The notes under the pieces were generated by a model, which ran no database searches, was not told the DNA's origin, and saw only the letters and a program-made list of their open reading frames with translations. A program made the translations under genes and the position numbers. From the NCBI GenBank assembly GCA_002812745.2, contig NCSJ02000035.1:124001-188000 (forward strand): a stretch of 64,000 bases of DNA, written 5' to 3'. This stretch comes from Scytalidium lignicola. Its lineage: Eukaryota > Ascomycota > Leotiomycetes. Positions 1-12,079 of this stretch are shown here, in pieces; the first letter of the stretch is position 1, and every line of letters starts with the position of its first letter.

Positions 1-336
1 CATGGGCTCATCGGGCGACGAAGATCGAGAGCGAGGAGGACTGCCCGAAGAAGTGGAATCCAGCGTCGAGGATCTGGGCGAGAGGTCCTCACTGCGCACA
101 GCAGAAGGAATGTAGCTAAAGAAAGGACCCATGCCATGAGGCTTTATGCTGTAGTCCTCATGGTCGTCGTCATCCTCGTGGTCGAAGAGAGTCGAATGGA
201 AGTTGGCAATGCCATGCCGGCGTGAGGAAGGAATTGGTTTCCCGACAGGCACGAAGGTGGCAGTTCGAGGAGTTTCGGGTGGTGAGGAAGGCCTTGCCTG
301 TCGGGAGAAGTCGAGTATCGGGGTCGTACGTCGCAT
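1..336 (-). CDS. N-terminus of an unidentified Ser/Pro-rich protein, cut by the window edge
   Basis: An open frame of 112 codons runs on the minus strand from an ATG at 336-334 to the window edge without a stop. The product starts MRRTTPILDFSRQARP and is rich in Ser, Pro, Thr and Arg. It has an acidic His/Asp patch near residues 50-60 (FDHEDDDDHEDY) and a Ser/Arg stretch before the edge. Such composition is typical of the disordered N-terminus of a fungal regulatory or phosphoprotein. No domain is visible in this fragment and I do not recognise the family. The start is the first ATG in this frame, and the sequence upstream looks like a long non-coding leader. An intron inside the fragment cannot be excluded. 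Confidence 0.55.
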   Translation of the reverse strand, partial: MRRTTPILDFSRQARPSSPPETPRTATFVPVGKPIPSSRRHGIANFHSTLFDHEDDDDHEDYSIKPHGMGPFFSYIPSAVRSEDLSPRSSTLDSTSSGSPPRSRSSSPDEPM

Positions 337-2965
337 GGTTACAGATTCTCTCCACCGCCTTCACTGGCCTTTTGTTTTTGTTTTTGTATGTAGAAATTGA
401 GCAGAAGGAGATCAATGCTGCTGGGAAGTTTGCGTTTGGTTGTATCTGGAAATTTTAAGTCGTCCCTTTTTTTTGGTTTCTTCGTTTTGTATTTAAGGTT
501 TCAGTGCCAGTGGTAAGTATCTCCGGTAGGGAGAAGGTAGTCGAGAAAGATAGCAGGTCATGATAATGAGTAGAGCAGCCTCGGGCGTCTCTAGTCGACA
601 GCACAGTCTCGAATTGAGCCGTGCTCGGTGAGAGAGAGTTGGAAAGGGGGATGTTAGAGGGGCGGCGGGCGTAGTCAAGATCCGGAGGTGCAAGGCCCAG
701 GGAGGTAAGGCTTGCTGGCTATGATGGCGGGGCAAGGATAAGAAGGGCAGGAGAGAGGAGACGAGCGACGAGGAAGAATGAGGTAGAACGAGGTAGAGTG
801 GGTTATAAGTTGGTATATGTATAATGTAGAGTAAGTACGTATATATGTGTATATGACGAAATCCTTGACGATAACAAGAGTGTGCCGAGGGGGACGGGGG
901 TGGGCTTAGGTTGTTTGTTGCTACTCTTTGTGTGCTGGGAGGGCTCGGGAACCGGGCTGACCTGTTTCGAGTTGAGAGCGCAGGGGGGACCCAAAGAGAA
1001 GAAAAATGAAAAAGAGATTTCGGAAGGCAGTTCAAAGAGTAAAATAAATTATCCGCTGAAATGCAAGTCACTCGTGAGTGGTGCCGGGTGCAGGCAGAGC
1101 AGCGAGGGCAGCTCTTATAGTGGTGAAGGGTCTGAAGCCGCTGATTGCACGGCCGTGGAGCGCTGGCGGATGGGAGACTGAGGGCGCGAATGCGCATCAG
1201 GTTCCAATGAGGAATGCCGCTCTTGCGACCTCGTCTTGTGTGTGGCCGGTTTGGCATCCAAGTCTCTGGCATGTCCATCACGTACCTGTCTATCTGGGCG
1301 CCGTTCTGGCTCCGCGGTGGAGCCAGCGACGGTTCTTTGCGGGATTATTAGGTCGAAGCAGAAGGGCTAGAGGAAAGCAAGAGAGGCGAGAGAGGACAAG
1401 AGAGGAGGAGAGAGCAGCAGTCGGAGCAAAACAGACGCAGGAGGCGTCGACTGCACCAGCCTATGTCGGGCAGCAATGCTCTCTTGCTGCTTGATGCTTT
1501 CTAGGATCAGCCTGGTCTCTAGATTTTTTGCCGCCGAACAGCGAACTTTTTTTTGTTGAGCCATGAACTTGCCAGCTGTGACTGGCCCTGATAGCTGGAC
1601 TTGAATTGAATTGGCGTGTATGACTGGTCTCGCGGCTTCGATCAGCTCTGCTGCCGCAAGAAAGGGGCCAACTTTCGAGGAGGGCGCATCAAGGTTACAG
1701 GTTGGACGGGAGCCGTCGTCTTCGTTCCCAGAGGCTCCTCCCCTTAGAGCATTGAATCGGCTTGTGAGCATTAGACACTAGAGCACTAGAGCATAGTTAG
1801 AGCACCCAGGATGAGCCCTGGGGCGGATCGAGAGGAAAGACAAGACGGAAAGACGATCTTAGAGCGAGAGCGAGCGCTGGTTGCATACTGGTCGCATGTG
1901 CTAAACAGCCGGAGATGGGCCCGGAGCTTGGTAAGAAAACAAATCCATGGCAGATGAGTTGTTAGGATGGCAATGATTACGATTGTTGATTAAAGGGCAT
2001 GGGTGTGTGTAAGCAGGCAAAAGACGTCAGAGAGAAAAGAAGAAAAGAAAAGATAGGAAAAGGGACAGGAAGCCGGGTAGGGGACACAAGAACCAAGCAG
2101 CTCCGATGAATAATAATGCAATTGATTCCGGGTGAGCACTTGGCTAATTGAGGCTTGCTTGATGCAGCAGTGGTTTGAAAGATGGGTTTGAGGAAAGCTG
2201 GAAGAGCGTGTTTTGCATTGGAATTAATGATCGTTGTGTTTTACTAAGTTATATATTAATAGATGGTGGATTATGTATATTCTGGGTGTCAGTGGCAGCG
2301 CGGTGGAGATGGGTAGGATTCTACAACGTGGACTTTGCTGCGTGTATTGCGTTTATTGCACTGTAGGCTGTCAGCCAGTTAGTGGATGCGTGTATGTAAT
2401 GTCCGACTTTGTATCTGTAAGTCTATGTAAGTGTTGTGTGTGTGTATACGTATGCGCGCGCGGTGAGGATGCACCCTCAGCAGCACGAGTATTGCGGTGA
2501 GTCTGGCGTGGTAAAGTTGAATGGCTGTATGTACGAATGTACGAATGTACCTTTTCGCACCAATGTACAGGTATCAGTACAAGTCGCATCTCTTGCATCT
2601 CTAGCTTGAAGCTCGACGGGGCCACCAAGAACCCGCCTCGGGGAAGGCCGCTAGTACGGAGTACCGGTATTTCTCTATACCGCACTGATGGCCTAGCCCT
2701 ACGCTACTCTCTGATCCAAAACAACAGAAAAAGAACAAAAGCAAAAAACCAGGGTTAGCACCTTGTCTTGTTCTGGTGGTCTGATCCTTCTCTATCCACA
2801 ATTCCTGTCCCATTTTCCTGGTGGTCCGGAGTACGGGAGTACTTTCCGGTACCAGCCACAGCTCACCAGCCACCAGCCACTAACCGCCAACCCGACGGCG
2901 TCTAAACAATTTATTATCGCGAGCTCTTCCCCTCCACCTTGTGCCTTGTCAACACCGCTTCAAAC
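337..2965. other. Intergenic DNA between divergent genes; probable long leader of the left-edge gene
   Basis: No convincing coding sequence is present, although several frames stay open because of biased composition. The minus strand is pyrimidine-rich in long tracts (for example the complement of 2031-2065), as is common around transcription starts in filamentous fungi. This suggests a long 5' leader or promoter for the left-edge gene. The stretch 2400-2470 is rich in TG and CG steps. Near 2527-2552 the unit TGTACGAA is repeated. CGGAGTAC motifs occur at about 2655 and 2828. Confidence 0.5.
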
Positions 2966-3918
2966 ATGTCGCTCCTCTCCGCCCATCTAGAGCAATTGCA
3001 GCTCTGCGCACACTCAATTGCCACGCTCCCGTAAGTTCCCGACTCATATCATGCCATCATGGAAAAGACATGTCCCGTCACCAAAAAAATCCAGCGCGCA
3101 ACCAGCGCAACAAGATTCAATCCCCCCTCCTCCATTGAAGAACCACACGCGCCTAACCCCACCAAAACAGTTTCCCCCCGCCAAAGATCTTCACCAATGC
3201 TCTACTCTCCAACCACGATATCACGGCACTGATCCGCGACACCGAACCGCATGAGCGAGCTCTCTTCTCTGTACCACCGCCTCCACCACCCTTCGCTGCG
3301 CAGGCCGCGTACACGGCGAGCACCGGCAGCAACCCTGATTCTACCCAGTCGAGCACCACCACCACCAACCGCAGGCAAACCGTCTTCGCCGTTGCGTCAG
3401 GCGAAATCACCACAACCCCGGGTCCCTCCGCACGCGCTCCGCGAAGGAATACCGCTGTGGCTGCCGTGCTAGGCGGCGAGCTGCACAGTCAGATCCGGAA
3501 GACGGAGAGTGTGGCCCAAGGTGGCCGGGGCGAGATGGACGTCGACGTGCTGCTGCGAGGTGCTGAGAAGCTGGGCAACGTCTGGCCGGTGCCAGGTTTA
3601 GGCGAGCGCATCCAGAGCTTGCGGATTCGACATCGCCAGCTGAAGACCAGTTTGGGGCATTACCAGCAGAAGGTTGAGAAGCAGGAAAGGGAGCTTGGGA
3701 AGTTGAATCGTGGCGAGGAGTTGGAGGAAAAGGACGATGACGAAGAAGGGGACGAGGATTATGGTCGTCGGGTTGAACTGGAGGAGCAGAGTGTGGAGAT
3801 TACCGACGAGGATTTGTGGCGCGAGGAGGAGGAGATCAAGGAGTTGGAGGCCAAGAAACGTGAACTGGAGGAGCGGATTCGAGGCATGGAGAGCGACTTG
3901 GGTGGATTATTGAGGTGA
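2966..3918 (+). CDS. spc34: DASH/Dam1 complex subunit Spc34
   Basis: Two exons, 2966-3030 and 3171-3918, joined across a 140-nt GTAAGT..ACAG intron, give 270 residues. The splice joins SIATL to PFPPPKIFTNALL, followed by NHDITALIRDTEPHER. This N-terminal signature is typical of Spc34, a subunit of the outer-kinetochore DASH ring that couples chromosomes to spindle microtubules. After a Pro/Thr-rich middle the C-terminus is a strongly charged coiled coil (about residues 185-265), the segment that packs with other DASH subunits in this family. The start is the first ATG and the second codon begins a conserved SLLSAHLEQ. The short first exon is easy to miss because the second exon alone has no in-frame ATG near its start. 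The neighbouring MFS gene is convergent, with 209 nt between the stops. Confidence 0.93.
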
Positions 3919-4127
3919 TCCTGAACAAACTGCATATAGTCTATGCAGGATTTGTTTTTGACGGCTTGACTTGGAGGGCGTTTTGATACCCAGGCGCTAT
4001 TTTGCATCAACGGAGTTTTATGAAGTATGAGTAATTTCTAGATCTACGAATAATATATACAGATATATAAATTACATGCATATATGCATGCATGTAGGTT
4101 CATGCCGGTATCGCAACAACGCTGCAT

Positions 4128-5783
4128 CTAATCGGTTTTGATCCCCACCTTCCCAATTTTCCTCAACCCGAACCCCACCACACCCAGTACCAGTATGTTC
4201 GCTGCAAAACATGTCCAGAAGGTAGCTCGGTACCCATCTAGTAACTTGTCCTTCTCCGTCTCCCATCTCCTCCCTTTAGCAGCCAGTGTGACGCTAGAGG
4301 CTATCACACTCGTGACCGCCAGCCCAACGCTGTTCCCAATATTACTGATGGTGTTGAACACACCTCCTGCTAGGCCATGCGTCTTGTGAGGATATATTTG
4401 AGTAATGACAAGATTTGCAACGGTGAAAAGCACGTCTGCGCAGATGGGCGCGCAAGCCGTTGCAATGAATGCGCAGCTCCAGTAGGACCAGCTCGGTTTC
4501 ACCACGGCGAGGAGAAGAGGACTGATAGCTTGTAACAGAGCTGAGCCTAAAACCAGTGCATCGGCTCTAACTCGTTTCACTAGCCAGCCTGTCAAGAAAT
4601 TCGTCGCGGCACCGGTGACTACCATAGGAAGGAATCGAATTGACGTCTGGATCGGATCGAGGTCCTGGATATCTTGGAAGAATAGCGTTAGGAAAAACTG
4701 GATTGCATTGAATATGCCCCATACGACAAAGATCGTGACACAGAGGGATGTGAAGACTGTGTTTCGCCAAAGAGATGGAGGCATAATGGCTACTCGTCCT
4801 AGACGCTCTTGTCTTGTCACCCAGAAACCGAACAAGGGGAGGAGGGCAACAGCCACAGAGAAAAGTGTCAGGGAAACTGGTGAGACGAAGTGACTTGCAC
4901 CGCTGGACAGCACCGATAGTACATATGAGAACAATCCTAGGCTTGTACTCAACAATGTACAGCCAACCCAATCGATCTCCGTTCTCAACCTTTGTCGAAG
5001 AGTAGACCATGACTGAGATCCCAAATTAGGATCTGGAGGCACAGCATAGATGGATATGATAAACACGACGAATGTGATTACTGCCGCGATATAATATCCA
5101 TACCTCCACCCAATTGTCTGCACGAACACTCCACCAAGAACCAGGCCGATTGAAAACCCAAAGGGCTGACCAGCACCCAGACAAGCAAAAGCCAGATTCC
5201 GATATGTGCCAGTAGGGATACTTCTGGTGATCAGAATGACCATGCTGGGAAATGCCAGTGCCAGCGCAACACCCTGTGCGGCTCTGAATAGAATCAACTG
5301 AATTCCACTAGTACAGACACCGCAAGCCACTGTTGTTATGCTGAGAAGAAACACGCCTGTGAGGTAGACCTTCTTTCCACCTACAACATCTGCTACCGAG
5401 CCAGAGAGAAGGAGAGTGCAGCCACATGCTAGTGAGTTGACTGAGGCTGGCCAGAGAAGAAGGGAATCCTTCAGGTGGATATCATGTGCCAGGGTCGGTA
5501 GGGAAACGATCAGTAGGCCACCAAGCATGGAATTAAGGGTTGTAACCAGTGCCACTGTAGATATAAGCAGGGCTGCCCGGTATTTTGAGATTGGTGGGAT
5601 GGTGTGCTCTTGTTCTAGAGGTGGTGTGGTAATAGCAGCATCTCTTCCTTCTTCATCTGGCCATGTAGTCCTTGAGGTTTTCCGCTGTACTGGCTCCGGT
5701 TGGTAAACAGGTTCCAACAACTCAATGGCAGTGCCATCTTTGGAGAGGCCCAAGTTAGATTCTTTTCCTGACGAGGCTGACAT
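4128..5783 (-). CDS. DHA2-family MFS transporter (14 predicted membrane segments), probable drug/H+ exporter
   Basis: A single-exon gene of 551 residues. After a polar 66-residue cytoplasmic N-terminus come many hydrophobic helices, about 14 in all. Motif A appears as GSVADVVGGKK (about 118-128) between helices 2 and 3. Motif B appears as RAAQGVALA (about 157-165). A motif-C-like stretch, GAGQPFGFSIGLVLGG, is near 183-198. This arrangement is that of fungal plasma-membrane exporters of the DHA2 type, which expel drugs, toxins or secondary metabolites by proton antiport. The substrate cannot be told from sequence. No biosynthetic genes surround it, so a role in a metabolite cluster is not supported. 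The start codon is the first ATG, about 70 nt downstream of a TATA-like element on the minus strand. Confidence 0.9.
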   Translation of the reverse strand: MSASSGKESNLGLSKDGTAIELLEPVYQPEPVQRKTSRTTWPDEEGRDAAITTPPLEQEHTIPPISKYRAALLISTVALVTTLNSMLGGLLIVSLPTLAHDIHLKDSLLLWPASVNSLACGCTLLLSGSVADVVGGKKVYLTGVFLLSITTVACGVCTSGIQLILFRAAQGVALALAFPSMVILITRSIPTGTYRNLAFACLGAGQPFGFSIGLVLGGVFVQTIGWRYGYYIAAVITFVVFIISIYAVPPDPNLGSQSWSTLRQRLRTEIDWVGCTLLSTSLGLFSYVLSVLSSGASHFVSPVSLTLFSVAVALLPLFGFWVTRQERLGRVAIMPPSLWRNTVFTSLCVTIFVVWGIFNAIQFFLTLFFQDIQDLDPIQTSIRFLPMVVTGAATNFLTGWLVKRVRADALVLGSALLQAISPLLLAVVKPSWSYWSCAFIATACAPICADVLFTVANLVITQIYPHKTHGLAGGVFNTISNIGNSVGLAVTSVIASSVTLAAKGRRWETEKDKLLDGYRATFWTCFAANILVLGVVGFGLRKIGKVGIKTD

Positions 5784-6959
5784 TTTGACCGAGCCTACAG
5801 CCTTTCACTTATCTCTTTTCCCCCTCTTCTAAATTACCAAGCCACAAACCAAGATATATACTGGTAAGAGAAAGAATAGCGTGGGATTTAGACCGGCTGT
5901 ATGCAACCGAGCGGTCTCAATAAAGAGATTGACACTCTGCACGCCTACCAAGACCAAAATACTCCTTTCAATAGCTAAAGAAGATACTTCGTCGTAAATA
6001 AAAGAGAGAGCGAAGGGAAATATAGGTTAATAATGAAAGTAGAACCCTGAAGACTCGTGTTATAAATCAGAGAGACGGGTCGGGACCGGGCCAGATAAAC
6101 GATCTTCCATCCTACCTGTTATATGAAGTACGGATACGCGGCCGTACTTCGTTCATGAAATGGTCCGCCAATTAGGGAAAAACCTACCTGCCTACCTCGG
6201 GCCGGATGCACGCTAGACTCCACCCTTTTCCCTGGATAGATTCCCCATTTAGTCAATTCAGTCGTAGCGCAGCGCCTTTTCGTTTACTGTGTCATTTTCG
6301 CTGTCATTATTGGAAAGTGCGTAACGTTTAAAGTGTATGGCTGATTAATGCTTAGGCAGACGTTGTGAGCGCCCTTGTTACCTGTCAGGGGTCAGATTTA
6401 ACCTTCTTTTTGCGCCTTGGTGATAGATGTTTGTTTGTTTTGTTCGTTAACCCTATCTGCCTGGTACGTGGTACCGAAGCGTGTCCTCTTCGGCCGCGTT
6501 GTCGTCATCACCCTTTCTGTTGTTTCAACTGATTGGTTTGGTAATGGCGGCATTTGAAAGGAGATTTTTTTTTGCTGTCATTGGGTAAATGCAGATGGTA
6601 TTGATTGGTTGGTTGATTTGTTCTCTAATGAAGAAAGTTACAGAGTAAGTCATTGAGTTGAGAGGGGGGAACAGGAGATAATTTAATCGGTCATAGAAAT
6701 GCAGTGTAGAGGAAAGGAAAATTAATTAGTTAGAAAGGACATGCTACTTGCCTCTGGACATTAAGACTAGGAAAATATAAGACGTCTTCCTTTACTTGTT
6801 TGGCTGAAATAGATTGGTTGCGGGCTCTATAAATGGATGAGTTTTTGAAGATATGGTGCTTACCGTTGTTTGCACAATACGAATGAACACACTTAAAATG
6901 ATATGAGACATACAATAGAAATGTTTGGATGTAGATTTTATCTAGTTTAAACAACAGCT
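5784..6959. other. Intergenic: promoter of the MFS gene and 3' flank of the glucosyltransferase gene
   Basis: No gene is seen. A small GC-rich palindromic patch with CGCGGCCG lies near 6138. The rest is unstructured AT-rich spacer with a few open frames too short and too biased to support as coding. Confidence 0.5.
5853..5860 (-). promoter_or_regulatory. TATA-like element upstream of the MFS gene
   Basis: TATATATC on the minus strand lies about 70 nt before the start codon of the MFS transporter at 5783. Position and sequence fit a core promoter, though AT-rich fungal spacers produce such matches by chance. Confidence 0.35.
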
Positions 6960-9900
6960 CTATAGTTCGTCCTTTCTTGTGCTCACCACTTCTTCATGGT
7001 TTCTACTCCTTGGATTCGTACCCCCCTCCTTCTCCTCCTTCGTCGAATCGTCTAGTCCTTTCCGCCGCCTGTCTAAAGCTGCAATCTCATCATCATAAAC
7101 GGTCCACTCGGGAACCTGGCGCCTCGCTCTATCAAGCTTAGGCTCCTTCGTCATCGGGTTGTTACACAGATCTATTGTCCTTGCATTTGCCAGACTCTCA
7201 TCGCTACACCAGGTCTCACACCACAGCCATTCCTGGGGCAAGCTGTGAATCTTTAGCACTGCCTGCATGTGGTTTGGTAGGTCCTGATCTAAATTTGACA
7301 AGCTTCCTGGATCGGCGCTTAGCTGGTGGTATTGCTGTCTTAATCTGTCGCCAGCAGCCATTTGTCTGAAGCGGTGGAGATCGACGACATAGAGCGCGCT
7401 GATATGGTACGGCAAACCTCGTAGGTAGTTCTTCCAGTATCCTTGTTTCCAAAAGCGGAAGCCTTCCATCTCGGTTCGACTGTCACACATTGGGGTAAAC
7501 CCATAAGGCGCACCCTCGAGGTCATGGTTGACCAATTCGATCATATCCGTCCGAACTATCTGATCTGCGTCGACAAATATTACTTTGTCGAGCGAGAGTG
7601 GGAAAAGCACATCTAGGAACAAGATCTTATATCCCCAGATCTCACGTTGCTTCTCCTTTTGCCCGCGAAGCCAATGTGGCCATTTATAAGTTACCATCTC
7701 GTACTCAAAGCCATACTCAGCAGCCATATACGGTATGAAGTCCTTAAAAGATGGCGAAAGAAATTGTTCAATGAACCAGAACTTTACGGTATGCTTTGTA
7801 TGTCTCATAACACTAACCATCATGATATTTAGCATGCGCTCGTAAAGATGGCCGCTTGCGACTGAGAAAATATTGATCTCAGCTTGTGCCTTCGCCGGCA
7901 CTGCGGCTTTCTCTTTTGGTGCGAGCAGAGACTCGGCAAACTTGTACCCACGGTGCAGGATATCCATCGTAGATTCGGGTTTAGCTTCTAGGACATCTTC
8001 AGTCTCCATATCAGGCTTTCGTGATAGTCGTGGGTATAGGGTAGCGCCTTGAAAGCTCATAAGAGCAATGTCAGTGCTTTCATCGCCCGAGGCAGGGGCC
8101 CAGCCTTTTGAGCCAAGACTTTCGATGTTATATATCTCAGAACTTCTACCTTCCAGTAAACTAATCCTGTAGAAACCAGGGTTGGCTTTAAACTGGAAGT
8201 ATCCCAAGTTGGCCATAATGATGGTATCTGCAAAGTGAGAATCTCTTTCAGTACCTAGGACAAGTTGAGCGCCTCTTGGGGGGTTTCCACTAGGAACTTC
8301 ACGAGAGTGGCCCTCAATGAGAATATGTTCTAACTCATAAATTGCTTCGACATTTGTCTTAATAGAGCTGAGCTTGATGTTATCCAGATCATAGGTGGAT
8401 ACCTTTGCCGATACCAACCACGCCGGTGGTACATCCATACCTACTGTGAGGAGAGCGTCCTGAGGAACGCCTGAAAAGGTAGCACCTAAGGATCGAAGGG
8501 CACCATTCTCATTGAAACTTGGCTTCGATTCTAGGACATACCTATAGAATCTCTTTACGGGAAGCTCCTGTAGCCGTTCTTTAGGATTCAAAAATAATTT
8601 TAGGTACACGCCATCGAGTTGAGAAAGAACCTTAAGGATTGGAATCCATCTTTGACTTTGCTCGCTCGTAGGGTCAACGAGAACCGTTAGCTGAATGGTA
8701 GCTGTGTCTGCATTACCAACCTCTATTGCAGTGTAAGAGGAGTTCCAAATATGAAACTGATGGTATCTTAAGAGTGGAGCTTGCTCAAAAACACCCTCTG
8801 GAGCATCGACTATCATAGAAGTAGCTACAATGGAGGAAAATTTTGCAGCTACTAGTGGATTAATGATCTTGTCAGATAGGCCTAATGCATTCATTGCCGT
8901 ATATACCGGTAACAAGCGTTTGGAACGTTCATACGCCAGCAGTTGTTCGAAATCTGTATAAATAAACTCCAGTTCCTCCGGGATAGGGCCGATGAGACGT
9001 CCACTAAGCAGGATGCCAGTTTGACCCGGTAACAGTCCAATGGAGTTGACTAAAGGCTGGGCAGCGCTCCAATATTGAACGGCGTCTTGATTTGACGAGA
9101 TTGTACCTTCAAGGCTCTCTGTGGTCATGACAGTTCGCAGATCGTTGATGCTATTATAGGGCTTGTATGACCTGTCGTGTAAGCTAGTATATAATCTATC
9201 GCTGATGTTGGTGGTGCTATGGATCGAAGACGGATTATGTATGAGAACCAATTCAATAGTTGGATTAGCCTCACAGTACTCCCCTGCTGTGGACAACAAC
9301 TTTTGACCAGCCTCAGTGTTGAAATCTGCTATGAGGATCATGTGCGCCCAGTCAGCTCTGGGTAACGAGGTATCAATCTCAAGGCGTGGCAGAGTAGATA
9401 ACGTTTGGTGTTCTGCTGCAAACTTATTCATATCAAAAACCTTCAAAGTGTCCTCGTTTTCTGGGATGATTAGAGGATTTCGTTTTGTTGCTGCAGAGAA
9501 CAGGAAATATGTCGGGATCCATGTGTCTTCCGTGAAGACCTCCTTAAAAATCCCTTGTTGGATTTGTTGTAGATCTGATGTAACTCTGTTGCTCATCGAC
9601 TGCAGCCAATTCTCATCACGCGGCAGGGCGACTCCGTCAATGAAGAAGGGAGGAATCTCGCTGTCTGCAGCAAGCCTAGAAATCCATCGGCGAGCAGCAT
9701 CGATCTGATCTTGGTGAATGTTTGAATTAAAAACAACATCCGCATCAGCAGCAGTCTTCTCTGCTCTGAGCTTCCGTCCAGAAATTACCTTTTGGAAGCT
9801 AGCTTTACTTGGATGGCTTGGTTTTTGACTTAAGAGTACGTCCTCGAGATATGCAATCACACTAGATAGACCATATGTATCTAATAAGTGATATAAGATG

Positions 9901-11580
9901 CGAGCTTGCTCGACAGCATCAGCTGTTTTCGTTAAGGGTACAAGGCCAATGCGAAGCGACAGCTTCCGTTTTACAAAACTCTGGAGGATCTCAACAACAA
10001 GTCGTATATCATTGGTAGCGGTAAAGTCCACAGGAACAACAAGATTGAATATGTCTTTCCTAACCTGGGGTAGCTGACCGGGGTAAGTTCGTTGAAGCAT
10101 CTGCACCACTATCAACGAAGGATCTTATTTTAGGAGACAGATTACATACCGCAGTCAAATGAGTCGGCCAATCTGCATATCGCTTGTCCGTTTCTATATC
10201 ATTCATCCATATAATGACATTGCTGCCGTCATTTTTATCTCTCCAGTCGTATCTCTGAGGCTCATCCTCAGCCTTGGAGTTTGAGATCTCATCGTGTGCT
10301 AGTAGTTGGATAGCTTCAGAGCCATTGAGGCCCAGTTCACGTACACTATTGATCAACTTTCTTTCACGGCGTAGGATTTCAAGGAGGCTCAGGGCATCTA
10401 TTTGCCTTTCCAGAATTTGGACACCGTTAATCCACCAAGCATTGTAGCCAGCCGGTACTAATTGAGCACGGTTGTATTCGTGCTCTCTAATAAACTCTTC
10501 GGAGGTAGTATGAGCCGCCACGATACTAGAATACTTGGGGAAATCTTGGGAGAGCTTGATAAGGGTATCGAATGGGTTATCGCTCTGCATAATAAAACTT
10601 GAGGCTTTCAAACCCAGGTTGAACAATTCAGAGGTAGACAGAGGCTTGAGGTCCGACAGTTCTTCATCTTCCAGGTTTATATCCGCCTCAACCGTCTGTT
10701 TTGTTATCTCTTTATCACCCTCAACGCGGTCATCGATGACAATGTAGTCAGTTCGTTTTAAAGCGAGTTCCACACCATATCCAGGAATTATGAGAGGTTT
10801 AGCCTCTTGGTCTAAGGGCTTTCGGTATCTCACGCGGTAAGACGTTTTCCCTTCACGGGCCGCCTTCGTTAAACTCCTGTGAAATTTCCAGAATGTTGGC
10901 GAGGTTATATCTCCATAGAGAATTGATGCTGGAGCTGACTCGTTGCCAATTACCCTGTCAAATGGAAGTTCTTGTGCTTGTCTTCACATATAAGTTAGCT
11001 GGCAGAGTTGTAAGAACGACGTGGACTTACATAGAGTTCTTGACTTCTCCAAAAGCTTTATCCAGAGCAGGTGAACAATACTGCTTCCCATTGAATAGCA
11101 CCCAAACCGGACATGAATCATCTTGCTCTGCTGTCAGTGACGGCTCAACCGCTGTGTGATAATATTGATAATGTGCCTCAATTCGTGGTGCGGCAGAGCG
11201 CACTGATAGCGCCAATTGATACAACGAAAGACTTTCTGCATCTGGAATGTGACCATCATCTTTGAGGACCTTTATAAATTCCGTATATAACTCTTCCTCC
11301 GTTTTGGCTTTCGCAAAGTCACCGTCTGCAACACGATCAAGGAGCGGAAAATAGGAGGTAACATTTGCATCTGCTGCAGTTTCTCTAGACTAGAGTTAGA
11401 ATGCAAGTTCGAAACATTTCTGGACTGGGCATACAATAATTCAAGTAGGTATGGCGCAGAATCGAAAGCAGCCTTTAAAGAAACATTTATTGACGGACTA
11501 GCAGACACACATGGAGAATAAAAATATGTAGATGCTAATAGAGCTGCAGCAAAACTCCATGGTAAGCTGAAAACTCCCAT
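6960..11580 (-). CDS. gpt1: UDP-glucose:glycoprotein glucosyltransferase (ER folding sensor)
   Basis: Four exons on the minus strand (11580-11435, 11384-11031, 10981-10150, 10100-6960) with introns of 50, 49 and 49 nt give 1490 residues, the usual size of UGGT. A signal peptide occupies about residues 1-27 and ends near CVSA. The long N-terminal part corresponds to the thioredoxin-like folding-sensor region. The family-24 glycosyltransferase domain starts near residue 1187 (NIFSVASGHLYERM) and contains the metal-binding DAD of VIFVDADQIVRTD at about 1288-1290. The protein ends in KDEL, an ER retrieval signal. UGGT reglucosylates N-glycans of misfolded glycoproteins so that they re-enter the calnexin cycle. 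It is divergent from coatomer alpha, with 499 nt between start codons. The three introns were placed by phase and by family continuity (for example LELLETAADANVT across intron 1). Confidence 0.96.
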
Positions 11581-12079
11581 TGTTGGCAATTCCCGCCGTG
11601 GTGTATGGTTCTAGATGCCGAACCCAGATAGATAGAGATAACCTTAGAACCCCAAGCCCTGAGGTTAGAATCCGCCCGCGGAGAGTTGTAGCTCACTCGT
11701 ATCGAGGTTAAAGAAATTCAGGAAACATAAAATAGTTCATTGCTATAACTCAGAAGAAAATTACGTAAAAGTTGATCTTCTCTTTTAGATTCTCAAGGTC
11801 TGGACACCTTGTCAAAATATATCTAGATCAAGCTCCCCTGGAATGATATGTATAAATGCCTCAGGCACAAATCACAACGGCCACATCGCACGCCGCATTT
11901 ACGATTCACACAAACGAACATATCTGGACTTGAGTATTTCTACATCTGATATCAACTGTTAACTATAGTACATACTAGAAGTTAATAGGTGCGTCAGGTG
12001 GAAGATTGTGCTATATAAGGAGCCGCCGGTCTGAATGCACGAACTGTAGGGCGTTTCGTTCCCCGTACAGTCCGTCACC
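11581..12079. other. Divergent promoter region between the UGGT and coatomer alpha genes
   Basis: This 499-nt spacer separates two start codons facing outward. It holds a clear TATA box on the coatomer side. I looked for an ERSE-type or yeast UPRE-type unfolded-protein element and found no exact match. Confidence 0.6.
12012..12019 (+). promoter_or_regulatory. TATA box of the coatomer alpha gene
   Basis: TATATAAG lies 68 nt before the start codon at 12080, in good core-promoter position and orientation. Confidence 0.5.

Noticed and set aside
493..1281. Minus-strand open frame of 262 codons upstream of the left-edge gene
   Set aside because: Its composition reflects pyrimidine-rich leader DNA (runs of Ser, Pro, Leu, His and Tyr). 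It has no domain, and other frames are open over the same stretch.
1367..1771. Minus-strand frame of 134 codons
   Set aside because: No family resemblance. It lies in the same biased leader or promoter region and overlaps a plus-strand open frame.
4128..5783. MFS gene as part of a secondary-metabolite cluster
   Set aside because: The neighbours are a kinetochore gene and an ER glucosyltransferase. No biosynthetic enzyme or pathway regulator is nearby.
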